Part shown: positions 1 through 11,022 of the stretch, in pieces | Layout of the letters: each line of letters starts with the position of its first letter | Position numbering within the stretch: position 1 is the stretch's first letter | NCBI GenBank assembly: GCA_904063045.1 | Contig: CAJFCJ010000029.1 | Span: 186,001 to 250,000, forward strand | Reading direction: 5' to 3' | Length of the DNA stretch: 64,000 nt | DNA from: Dimorphilus gyrociliatus | Lineage: Eukaryota; Annelida; Polychaeta; Dinophilidae | The notes under the pieces: model-generated | The model's database searches: none | What the model was told of the DNA's origin: nothing | The model's input: the letters and a program-made list of their open reading frames with translations, nothing else | Made by a program: the position numbers and the translations under genes

Positions 1-353
1 TTAAAATTGGCTTTGAAAAACAAAAACATCGTCTAAGTTTAGTAATAGAAAGCTCTAAATGATCTCTCTTCCGCTAAAAAAAGAAGTCAACATCATATTT
101 TTGACCCTAAATGAAGACATAGACAGATAATCTGATCTGATAAGTTACTATTTGCCTGAAAAATTCGGTAGAAATCTCTTATCCTTATGAAAAAAGATGA
201 TGGAAATTACTACTTTTTGTCGACTATTTTTATATTCTCCTCCTAAAATTCTATGGAAAATGAATAAACTTGATATAATACTTAATAAATAAACGATAAA
301 AGAGATTTTTGATAGAATAAGTATTCATCCTGTCCCAAATCTATCTGTCGATG

Positions 354-376
354 TCTCTCTCTCTCTCTCTCTCTCT
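354..376. repeat. (CT)n microsatellite
   Basis: An uninterrupted CT dinucleotide run of about 23 bases in non-coding DNA. Confidence 0.9.
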
Positions 377-1975
377 ATCTGTCCCTTCTTCTCACGACCT
401 CTATCTTTTTTTCTAGCTTGGAAAATAGAAGAAAAAAGGACAGAGAATAAGTTTAGTAGAATATCTTGAATGTTTCTTACAGATAAAAAGGAACATTTCC
501 AGTAGGATTTGCCGAGTTCTTAGATTATAGGAGACGGATGACACGCAGCGACGCTATGTTTTCTTTAAGTAAAATAAGAGAAAACAGGGATTTATATCCT
601 TAATACTCTTACAACAAAAATATTACATTCCTTTAGTCAGATAAAAGGGATATTTTTTCTAATACAGAATTGAAACTTCAATTAAGACTTTAAAACTTAT
701 AAATTACCTTTCCATTTCCCTTATTTAATTTGCATAGAAGATATAAATTACAGTTTAATAGAGAATAAACTGACGTGAATACAATTTTAAACAAATTTCT
801 AATAAAATAAGAATAATAAGTTTCTGTGAAAAATTAGGCTTTTTATTTTATAGAATTCGTGAGAAAATGATGAAAAGCAGGTGTCGCTTTTTCCATTGAA
901 AAAGCCTGGAGAGGTGAGGGGGAAAAATGACTTCTTATCTTTATTCATACTTTTAAATGGCCTCTCTATTTTCAATAAATATCAATTGAATGCATTAAAA
1001 GTCGTTGAAAGGGATATTGTATTAAAGAACTTTGACCTAAGGCTCAAACACTTTTACTCTTAAGCTATCTTTTGTAGTTTCAAATTACTTCCAATTTCGA
1101 TTCCCTGAAGAATTATAAGGTCATGTTGAAATCCCGCTCTTCTTTTATATTCAATAAAACATTGTGGACGAACAATATTTTACGAACGCGGACAATTTGT
1201 CAGAAGATTATTTTTATCTATTCATTATTATTCCCATTCTCATTTTTATTATTTCTCCTAAGTTTGTATCGCTAGGCGTTACAAACTGTTGATTGATAGA
1301 GCGGAAATTGTTTGTACGTAACGCATACTCTGCTTCTATCTGTTATCCTGATAAGTTAGGCAATTTTCAGAGACTGCTAACAAAAATAGAAAACCACGAT
1401 AGATGTCGTATACAAGGTTAAAGCTATATATCACTAGACGGCGTAAGTAAACGCCATGATCTTCCCTTTAATTTTAGTTAGGTCATGAATTACGGTCTAT
1501 CTCAATTATTTCTTAATAAAAACATATATCCAGAACGATGAATGCATACAATTCTCTTTTAATTTTCTTTGACCTTGAAAATCTTCCAGTATTGACAGAT
1601 TGAAAAAAACTGGAAAGATTTAATAAGTGAAAAATTCTGTATAAAGCTGTAGATGTAGGCAATTTTGTAACAGGAAAGAATAAAAAAACAAAATGAATGG
1701 TTATTAATTAAAAGAATGCTCAAGTGTAACAATCTAAAAATATTAAACATATAAAATATATCAATATATCTTTGGTATATATATATATATATCAGTATAT
1801 ATACAGTATATATATTACGCAGATTATGTATACAACGTATAAAAAGTCGCTATATAGTGTAAACAGAGCGTACTATATTCCAAAGTATTCCTTACCAAAA
1901 ATAAAAATATCTCAATTTAAATAATTAATCTATGCGGAAAACTGGAGAAAGTTTGGTATACAAGCATATATACAG

Positions 1976-2004
<29 letters not shown>
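1976..2004. repeat. (TA)n microsatellite
   Basis: A pure TA run of about 29 bases, preceded by TATACAGTATA. The same interruption recurs at many TA tracts in this window. Confidence 0.9.
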
Positions 2005-2009
<5 letters not shown>

Positions 2010-2936
2010 TATTTATAACTTTACTTTTTATAAGGGCTGGAAAATAAGATAAACTGTATTCTATAGGCCTATATAAAGTATTAGGAATGGTAGAGTAGGG
2101 AAGAATAGACTAGGGCGATAGGACATATTAGAGATTCCTAACACGTTTTCACTATATGCTAACGCTCATTACATAGCAATAACTGATAAATAGGTACTTT
2201 TTGAGTGGTCTTTAAAAATAAACAAGCTATAAAGTTTGAAAACTTTGGGCTTGCACTATTTATTTTTACTGATTAGTAAAAAGAAAGTGCTTATATTATC
2301 CTAGTGAAAATTCCCATTTAGTCTTATAAAGTTTTTTCATTTGATGGAACAAAGCTGACCGACAGGCAACAATTTCTTCTCACGAATTATAGACCGGCTT
2401 TAAATTAACGTGGAGAAGAAAGCGGGCGGAAAAAAGTTGGCTTGCGGTCAAAATTCGACTCACGTTTGAAAACACTTGAGGCAAGAAAGTGAAAGCAAAC
2501 ACGTCAACGTGGCCAGGAACAGATTGAGTTGAATAGGAAAAAAAATTCCAAAAAAGATGATGTAAAATCAATGAAAAGAGTTAAAGTATCAAGGAAGAGG
2601 GGCTCGAAAGGGAACGTTTGGCAGGGGTCGCTGTCGAGAAAGACTCAATCAGATGGGTCATTGAGCCTTGTCAACCGACATTAAACGGATTAGTTATTCG
2701 CCGACGAAAAGTTGCGTGTTTTGCCTCTTCTCTCGACAAACGCCATTACGGCTTCTGCTTTCGTCAAGAAATGTTTTGACTGTGGATAAAGGCGGCCCGA
2801 TTAACCGCCTTATCTACTCTATATGATAAATTGGTCGATTTCAAAGTTGCAATCGGTCGGAATCCCGATGTAATTTAGTAAGAAAGTCGACTTCGGAATT
2901 CCGTGGACGATCGTTAATTGGCTTAAAAACGCCGTA

Positions 2937-5900
2937 ATGGTCTGTAGACGGAGGTTTCTCCTCTCATTAAGTATAGTTTTATTTGTATACGTTTTGCAAT
3001 TATTGGCTACCGAATCTCCGGTTTTGCCGGATGAGCAACGTCTTCTCGATAAACTCTTTCGAACTTACGATAATAGCGTTCGACCAGTTTACAATTCTAC
3101 TCGAAATGTTGAAGTCGGTTTCGGTATAAATCTAATCCAAATTATGGATATGGTATGTAAATATTAGCTTTTTCCTTTGATCCCTTTTTCTTCTTTTCTT
3201 TATTTTGCATGAGTATACTGTATATCTTGCAACAAGTCTCTCTTGTGTATCATTTGAATTCAACCATAGAATACAATTGATGGTGATACTGGTAGGTTTA
3301 TTATAAATAAGTGATATTTTTAATATGTACAGCAAGATCAATAAATATTAAGTATTATAAATAAGAAGTAATCTATAAAGCATAAAGAATTCGTAATTAA
3401 AGCGAACGTATATTGATTTCATTACTCTTTGTTATCTCTCAAGAAATTGGAAAGGAACTAAGGGTGCTGTCTTCTTCCCAAAAACGCTACAATATTGCAG
3501 TTTAGAGTGTACTTTTTTTTTCAATTTTCTCACAGACTGCATTTGCAGTATCTTTAGCGAATAGTGCGGAAAATTGAAAGAAATTAATACAACTATTGAA
3601 AAGAAGGGATAAAAAATAATTTGCGGAAAGAAGAATAAGAAAGAATATAACTATTTTTTATAACTTTCGTCCTTGGTGAATGATTCATATTTTTCTCTTT
3701 TTCTTGATTGCATGGCCTTGCTTGTGACTATGATATAGAGAAATTTGATCCCTAGTCTCTCTTCTTTCGTTCATAAGGGAATTATAAGTTACAAATCCAT
3801 TCTGGATTCTAAGGCAATTGACCATGTCATGATACTACTTTGCTATTTTTTCATTTTCATTCAAAAATGCTCTTTAAGCGAATTAATCAATAAGTTTTAC
3901 TGATATAAAGAATATTAGTATAGAAACCTAACGGATAAATGCATAAAGTTTCAGGTAATCATTATCGCTGCTGGGAGTCGTAACTTTCTCGTATAATCTT
4001 GCTTGGGTGCAACAGTGTAATCTGCATTAATTAATGGCATACTATTCGAATCTTGAATAATTTTTTCCGCTAATACAACATTTTTCCCTCCCTTAGCGTG
4101 GAAATGCAGCTAATGTTAAACGTTCGATTAAACAATTAGAGGGAATTAATCAGTTTATGGTTTTATATTAAGGGATAACTAGATTAATCTCTCACGTCTC
4201 ATTAAGTTCAATTTAATACAGAATCACAATTTTAGATTTGAAAGTAAGGAAATTAAGATTAGTGGATTCCAGCTCAGTTTTCGGTCCCTTGTATGTCTCA
4301 GCTAAGAGAAGATAAATATAAACATTTATATATATAAGTACGCATATACTGTATTACTATATATATATATCTAAAGTATACATAGGAAAGATGAGAATGT
4401 CGCAATCTGCCTTTAACAGAATTATTTTTGGCAACTGCAAATCAATTTTGTTACAATCAAAATTTGAAATCTTATACGAAAATTTGGGTTCTCTTATAAC
4501 GACGTCACATTCTGTAAATGCTTGTCAACATTCATTTCCGTTCGTTACTACTCTTCTCATTTAAGCAACTAGGAATCATAGTATATATAGAGAAATGAGA
4601 TATGGGTTTTCATTTAGAAAGATAACAACAATAGATGAAGGTTGCAGACGGTGGCCATTTGTTTCAACTGCAATGCGATTATACTCGACCGCCGCCAACT
4701 GATTACTATCTTATTCCTTTTCCCTTCCCGTATAATTCGAGTTTAAATAGCGGAATCTGTAATGGCAGTTTCCTTTTTTGAACTTGGTTCAATTAATGTT
4801 TGCCTCTGACGATACGCCCCGATTCTTCAATAATGTCGCTAGCAATGATAGATTAGCTCAGAAATTTTTCCCATCCCTAAAGCTCATCAATAATTTAACG
4901 CACGTTTGGTTAGAATCGAATTCTTTTGAGATTTTATTCCATTCTTTTTTGTTTGCGTAATAGGACGAGAAAAATCAAGTGCTAGTCACGAATGTTTGGT
5001 TGGAGCACGAATGGGTTGATGAACGCATTGGGTGGTTTCCTGAAGAATTCGGTGGCTTGAAAATCATCAGAATTCCTTCATCTAAACTTTGGCTTCCCGA
5101 TATAGTATTATATAATAAGTAAGAGCTCAAAGCATTACTTTTATTTATATATATAGTTTATATATTTAGGAAGTATAGATAAACTTTTCTATTTTTTATT
5201 ACTTAGCGCCGATGACTTTACAAACGGATATATGCCAAGCAACGCTATGGTTTGTATTTAAAAAGAAAACATTATCTTCCCCCAGTCCCTTTCCTTTTCA
5301 CTTTAACTTTTCTCAATTTCTCTCCAGCACGAACCGCCAATAGAAAACTAAATTAACAAAAAAAAAAAGATAATTTAACAGTAGTAGCTCAATTATTATT
5401 CTTTTGCCCGGTTAAGATTTTAAAAGCAGTAATTATTCAAATGTAAATAAATGCAAAAGAACTAATTCAATTGAAAATTTTTATGAGGGAGCATAAATTT
5501 TTTTTATTATATTCATGCTTAGATAAGTTCTTTTATTTAATTTTTATATATTATAAATATAAAATATAGTATAAAGTTTTTTGTCTATATAGTTATTACT
5601 CTTAAAATTAACTTTCAATCGAACTTTTTAACTAATTTAATTACGTAATAAAATAATGTCTAATTTACTTATTCGATAACACGTTAAATATCAAAAAAAT
5701 GAAAAAAAAAGTCATTTTAGCTAAGTTATTTTTTTCTTGGAATTCTAATTTCAATTATTTATATCAACTTTAACATTTACTTACTTTCTACGCCTAAGTG
5801 CTTCACAGCCCAAACCGATGTGATTACAATAACTTACACCCCCTTCCTCATTTAGGCCTAAGAGGTCTAATATATATATTTTTAAGTAAATATATCAATT

Positions 5901-8900
5901 ATAACAATTAGCTTCTACACTAATGAATGATTATTTTTGTAATAAAGAGTAGTAGCTACCTGACAACCCTTGATCATACTAAATTAATTTGTGTATATAA
6001 CTCTACATATTGTTAAAGACATCTATTTTCCACACTCTTTTCGTTCCAAAGGAAAAAAATAACATAAAGGAAATTAGAATAAAAAGATATGCATTATTTA
6101 TCATAATTTATTCATACTATTTCGATTCCTTTTAGTTTTATTAAAAATAGATTATATTAGTATTAGAAAGTAAAAAAAAATAAATATATAAATTCAAATT
6201 ATAGAGATCGTTCATTAGTTGGATAGTTAGTTTTAGTTAGTTACTCAAATTTTATCTAATTATTGATGACGACTGCAATAATTTAAATTTCAACTTACTT
6301 CACTCTTTTCTTAACCTCCCTCCCTCCTTCTCTCTCTCTCTCTCTCTCTCTCTGTCTCACTCTCTGTCTCTTTCTCTTTTTTTCCTTCTTTTCTTTTTAT
6401 TTATCCTCCTCTTCCTCTGTATATCTGTCTCTTGGTAATAGAGTGCTTTAATTTGATTTCCATTTTTAAGAACAAAGAGAATGAATTAGAAAAAGTAATA
6501 TTGCTGAAATAGAAAAATATGTAAAAGATTCGTGACAAATGTATTACATTAAAAATTCTATCTATTTACATATAATTAATTAATTTTAAGGTAAAAAAAA
6601 AAAGGTATATCTAGTTGTCATATATGCAGTATATCCTTGTTTTAATAATATTAATTCAGAATTGGCATTTTTTAATAAATAAGTCTATTAAATTTAATAA
6701 TGTTAAATTAAATTTTTCTAATTTAAACGTTTTATATATCTGTCTATAATACAGTAGATATTTAGAGTCTATCTAAGATATAAAATAAAAAAAGCGTCTC
6801 TTTACTAACACTTTTTCTTTTTCTTTTACCATTAATTAAGTAAAGACTTTTTTGGTTTTGTTTTTACATCTTGAAAAGAAAACTAATAGAGGAATGTTAT
6901 CTGTATAAAAATAACAATGAAAGGTAGATTAATTATATTAACTCTTCTTACTGCTTATATACTGTATTTTGCTACTTATGACGCATTATAACGCGTCTAG
7001 AAAAGGATAGAAAGAAAATCCATTCAGTAAATTTCTCTTATAGGTAAAATAGTATTATAGAATGATATATCTAATACTGCTTTAGTAGTAATTTTTCTTT
7101 AAAATAAGATTTTAGGCTTAAATATAGCATGACTTATAAATATGATACAATAAGTATAGATATTATTTTTAAGTTAGTTTTCTGCTTTTCGTATCAGGAA
7201 TCGATTTTCAACCCAACAAGATTATTCTTACTAAGAAACAAAAGATATTCCTTAGAGGTCTTAAACGTTACTGAAATTTGCTTACTCAGCAAAAAACATA
7301 TCCCAATGATATTTCTGTTACTATTTTGTTGGAATGGGATAGAGAAAAGAGAGAATAAATATTACTTTCTGTAAGCAACTCGTGGAAAAAATGTTTCTAA
7401 TAAGATTTACATTAGAGATTCTTGCCTCTGGTTAAGCATATCCTATTTTAGATTTTGAAAAAAAAGAAACACAGTGAAAAAGAGAAAATGGAATTAACCA
7501 TAAAATGTAATCTATTAATGTATTAACACAGTAATAGACGCTTGTACCCTTAAAATAGGCAATTTCTTTTTTTATTATTTAAAAGTTTTCCTTTGTCTAT
7601 ACAGTGTTTTGTAATTAAAAGTGAAATTATAATGATAATTTACATACTGTATACTCTGGCAAATGAGATTTAAGTTTTATACATTTTAATTGTAATACTT
7701 TCAATAAAGTTTATAATGTCTACGACTGGCAGGTTCATTCGAATGGAAAGATATTTTGGAGTCCTCCCGCTCGTCTACGGAGCAGCTGTAAAGTGGATAC
7801 AACATATTTTCCATTTGATGAGCAAGTTTGTGTTTTCTAGCCTAAAATCCCTCCAGATTTATCTCATTCTCTTCTAATGAATGGGAAAAACATTTTCACA
7901 TAATCTTTATCCCCTTTAAGTCTTTTTATTTAAATGTTTTTAATCCGTATTTGCGATCTTTTCTTATCAGACTTGCTCCTTAAAATTTGGCAGCTGGACT
8001 TATGATCAGGCTCAAGTGGATCTTGTGAATAAGAGTAACGCCGTAGATATATCCAACTACATATCTAACGGTGAATGGCAGTTGTTGAAAGCTCGAATAC
8101 GTCGAAACGAAGTTATCTACCCGATTTCACCCGCCGTTTACCCGGACATAACTGTGTCGTTCGTGATTAAGCGTCGTATATTGTACTACATTATAAACAT
8201 AATCTTTCCCTGCGTTTGGCTCAATATACTGTCCCTATTAGCCTTTTGTTTACCGCCCGATGCTGGAGAGAAGATCACACTAGGAATAACCGTCCTGCTT
8301 TCGTATTCCGTATTTATGCTTTTGGTCGCCGAAAATATGCCGCCCACTTCCGAATTCGTGCCTTTGGTCGGTAAGTGTAATAAGTTGGATAAAAGGCTTT
8401 CAGGATATTATGGCATAAAAAATAAATTTATAAATACATAAAAATTTATAGGAAAAACCTTTAGATAGATTTCTCAGTGCAATGAAAATTACGGCAATAC
8501 TATGTACGTCGTACGGCTGGCTTGCCAATTACATTATCTATTAATATACAGTATTTAGATTGATATATCTATAAACTAAAATATTCCATAACTCTACTAA
8601 CTGCTTATATATTTACCCAATTTATACATTAATCTATAATATCAAATATACCGTAAATATTAATTATGTTCAGAATACAATAAATGATGCATTTTAAATA
8701 GATAAAGTATTAGGTTAAGTGTCTTTACTTGTTTAATACAAATATTTATTATTTAATTTATTTCTTTTATATATACAGGCATTTACATAACAGTATCCAT
8801 GGCTGTCACCTCTATATCAGTTATTTTAACTGTGGCTGTATTAAAATTACACCATTGCGGTCCTAAGCAACGCCCAGTTCCAGAATGGGTTAGAACTTTT

Positions 8901-9344
8901 GTGTTGTATCGACTAGCAAGACTACTCGGTTGCAAATGCGACACGACCTGCTGTTATTCAGATAGGAAACGGAAGCCTAAAAGACCCAGGAATGAGAATG
9001 CTGATGTTTGTCTGAGATTGATGAACGAATCCAGGACTAGTCCCGTGGCGGAATTACGTAGCGTTCGACAAAAGAATGCAGAAATACCGAATGGGGACGC
9101 TATGAAGCGCATTGGTCTTTTAGAAGATATATTAAAGTATTTGCAAATTCTTGTTGCCAAACGGGACGAAGATGATGAGGAAGAGGAACTTATTAACGAA
9201 TGGCAGGCTGTTGCACATATCTGCGATAAATTACTCTTTATACTTTTCCTCACCTGCACCATCCTTGTAACTTTACTTTTAATGATATTTATTCCTCTTA
9301 TGCAAAATATCAAGAACCGTCGACCGGATGATTTGTACTTATAA
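2937..9344 (+). CDS. Nicotinic acetylcholine receptor subunit, non-alpha type (six exons)
   Basis: Cys-loop ligand-gated cation channel subunit of the plasma membrane, about 490 residues. Exons: 2937-3152, 4964-5118, 5207-5249, 7733-7825, 7971-8370 and 8779-9344, all with GT-AG borders and matching phases. A signal peptide (about 1-25) precedes the ligand-binding domain. The Cys-loop is intact ([15 protein letters not shown], about 157-171), as are the family motifs [10 protein letters not shown] and FGSWTYD. TM1-TM3 lie at about 238-325; GEK before TM2 is the cation-selective pattern. TM4 lies near the C terminus after a cytoplasmic loop of about 115 residues. Loop C lacks the vicinal Cys pair of alpha subunits and is short ([14 protein letters not shown]), so this should supply only the complementary face of an agonist site in a heteropentamer. 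Introns 1 and 3 (1.8 and 2.5 kb) are AT-rich with no other gene. The exact nAChR clade is unresolved. Confidence 0.95.
6330..6353. repeat. (CT)n microsatellite in intron 3 of the nAChR gene
   Basis: A CT run inside a longer pyrimidine-rich stretch (about 6300-6420) in the receptor's third intron. Confidence 0.85.
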
Positions 9345-9365
9345 TATATAGAAATATGTATATTT

Positions 9366-9440
9366 TGCAGTAATATAACATATACATGTATATATATGTA
9401 TATATGCATATATATATCTATATATATATATATATACATT
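9366..9440. repeat. (TA)n-rich tract after the nAChR stop codon
   Basis: TA repeats broken by G and C, just downstream of the receptor stop codon and probably within its 3'UTR. Confidence 0.8.
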
Positions 9441-9474
9441 AATATGATAAAAATACGGCAGCCACAAAGACGTG

Positions 9475-9483
9475 GCGCCATCT
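9475..9483 (-). promoter_or_regulatory. AGATGGCGC motif (CTCF/YY1-like core)
   Basis: An exact AGATGGCGC on the minus strand between the convergent nAChR and Spätzle-like genes. One of six exact copies in the window. CTCF cores share the AG-x-x-GGCGC pattern and YY1 sites contain ATGGCGGC. Binding is inference. Confidence 0.45.
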
Positions 9484-9535
9484 GTGGTTTCGTTATACAG
9501 TAACGAGTTTTCAACTGACGGGAAAAAGTAAAAGG

Positions 9536-9541
9536 AATAAA
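9536..9541 (+). terminator. Candidate AATAAA polyadenylation signal of the nAChR gene
   Basis: AATAAA lies 192 bases after the receptor stop codon and before the convergent Spätzle-like coding exon begins on the other strand. If used, the two 3' ends lie within about 100 bases. Confidence 0.4.
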
Positions 9542-9630
9542 CAATAAGTTTTTTTTGAGACAAACTAAGCACGTTTCTACTTTTTTACGACGTAAATCGA
9601 CGCGACATAGATATATAGGCCTAGAGCTTA

Positions 9631-11022
9631 TTATTTCCCAAAATCTTTCCTTAAGGGTATCATTCGGCACTCGCAGCCGATTGGTATCCGAATGGCGTGC
9701 AAAGCTACATTATTGTGAGGAGATAGGTGGGCTGGCCATCCAGCTGCGTACTGGTAGGTATACTGTTGCACACATCTAGATCTGTCCTGGATGCGTTTCT
9801 CGATGAATCGGCACGGCTTATTCTTGTAGAGGTTCCAGCATTTTGTCAAGTAAAAGTGCTGACCTGGTACTAACTTTATAAGCATACCATGCATGTCTAC
9901 CGCGTCTCTCAGATGCTCCTTCCTCATATAAGTTGGACAACATTGATATTTTTGAACTTCTTTGTCTACTTCGAAAATACCTTGATACTTTAGGTCGTAG
10001 GGTTCTTGGCGCTTCACCAAAGCTGCTTCTTGCCTGTATTTGCCATTTTAAAGACGTCTAAATATTTTCCTAGAAAAGCTACGACTTATTATTATAAATA
10101 GTACCTATTTATATGAATTAAAACACACGATACCTCATAATCTGTTATTTATATATGAATGCCTATATAGATATATATAAATCTATATATAAATAAGAAT
10201 ATAGATTTATATGTATTTATATAATTTCTTAAGGAATACAATTTTTTCTGGTTATCTTGACTTCTATAATATCTGAACTTGAAGGTGTTTTTAGCGTGTA
10301 AATAATCTGTCACTCAGACTTTGCTATCAATCTCTTTTTTTTTCTTGCCAGTATGTAAAAGGAAAACAAGAGATGAAAAGAGGGAAAGGTACAAATTAAT
10401 CCGTTCTATTTAAATTAAAGTAGAGTAAAAATAAAACTATTGAACTTTTTTAGTCATGCAATGAAACATCTTTAGTTAATTAACCTTTCGCCGTTTAGCA
10501 AGTTTTAGTTTTACCTAAACCAATAAATGTAGATTTTATAGTTAAACTGCTGACATAAATCAAAGTATCATTTGACTACTTGTGTTTCTCTAATAAGTAT
10601 TTTTTTACATGTAAGTAAATCTATTAAGGACCGGGGGACGTACGTTAAAATCCGAATATAGAATTACTTTCTAGTATCTTTCTAATTATAAATGTTATAA
10701 AACAGCGAAAAGATTAAGTGATATGCTCTTTTCGCGCTCTTCTTTAATTAATACAAAAAGTCTGCCTACGTCTTATTGATAAATTTTAGTATTCTTACTT
10801 ATTTTCGATATTGAACAGCTTGTGAAGTCTTTTGTTAAGGGATTGGAACGTGCTTTCGCATCCTACGAGGTGGCAGCACCAAACGGTAATAAGTAATATC
10901 TGTAAAAAAGTCAAAATTTTTATTAGGCATCGTCTGATTTACAACTGTTCCCTTTATTAGTTATATCCTTTCCATAAATATCGGTGAAAGATCACGATAA
11001 AACACCGCCGGGTCTGTATCAT
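9631..11022 (-). CDS. Spätzle-like secreted cystine-knot ligand precursor
   Basis: Exons in transcription order: 10996-11022 (tentative), 10799-10899 and 9631-10033. The last two join in perfect phase (AA|G). The product is about 176 residues. The middle exon supplies a hydrophobic signal segment (ILLITVWCCHLVGC). An LVKR site then precedes a Cys-rich domain of about 125 residues. Its seven cysteines (CC, C, C, C, C-x-C) and the signature C-V-Q-Q-Y-x-Y followed by IPIGCEC match the Spätzle/Trunk type of cystine knot; noggin shares only the terminal C-x-C style. Spätzle proteins are secreted, dimerise, are cut by proteases and activate Toll receptors. Whether this one acts on Toll is not shown. 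The tentative first exon gives an n-region with two Arg (MIQTRRCFI) but has a weak donor, GTGATC. The gene is convergent with the nAChR gene. Confidence 0.7.
10034..10798 (-). other. Intron of the Spätzle-like gene
   Basis: A 765-base intron with minus-strand donor GTAAGA (ending 10798) and acceptor TACAG (10034-10038). It is AT-rich with no other feature seen. Confidence 0.6.

Larger units (their letters stand above)
1..2936. other. Gene-free AT-rich flank and putative upstream region of the nAChR gene
   Basis: I see no supportable exon on either strand here; the open frames are short and AT-driven. The stretch holds a (CT)n tract at 354-376 and (TA)n tracts near 1775-1792 and 1976-2004. 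The last 550 bases (about 2390-2936) are clearly less AT-rich and lie directly upstream of the receptor start codon, so they are the likely promoter and 5'UTR. I found no clear TATA box close enough to place a transcription start. Confidence 0.5.

Noticed and set aside
8954-9670. A 238-codon minus-strand frame overlapping the last nAChR exon
   Set aside because: It is antisense to a certain exon and continues through TA repeats. Its composition (runs of Ser and Tyr-Ile) is an artefact.
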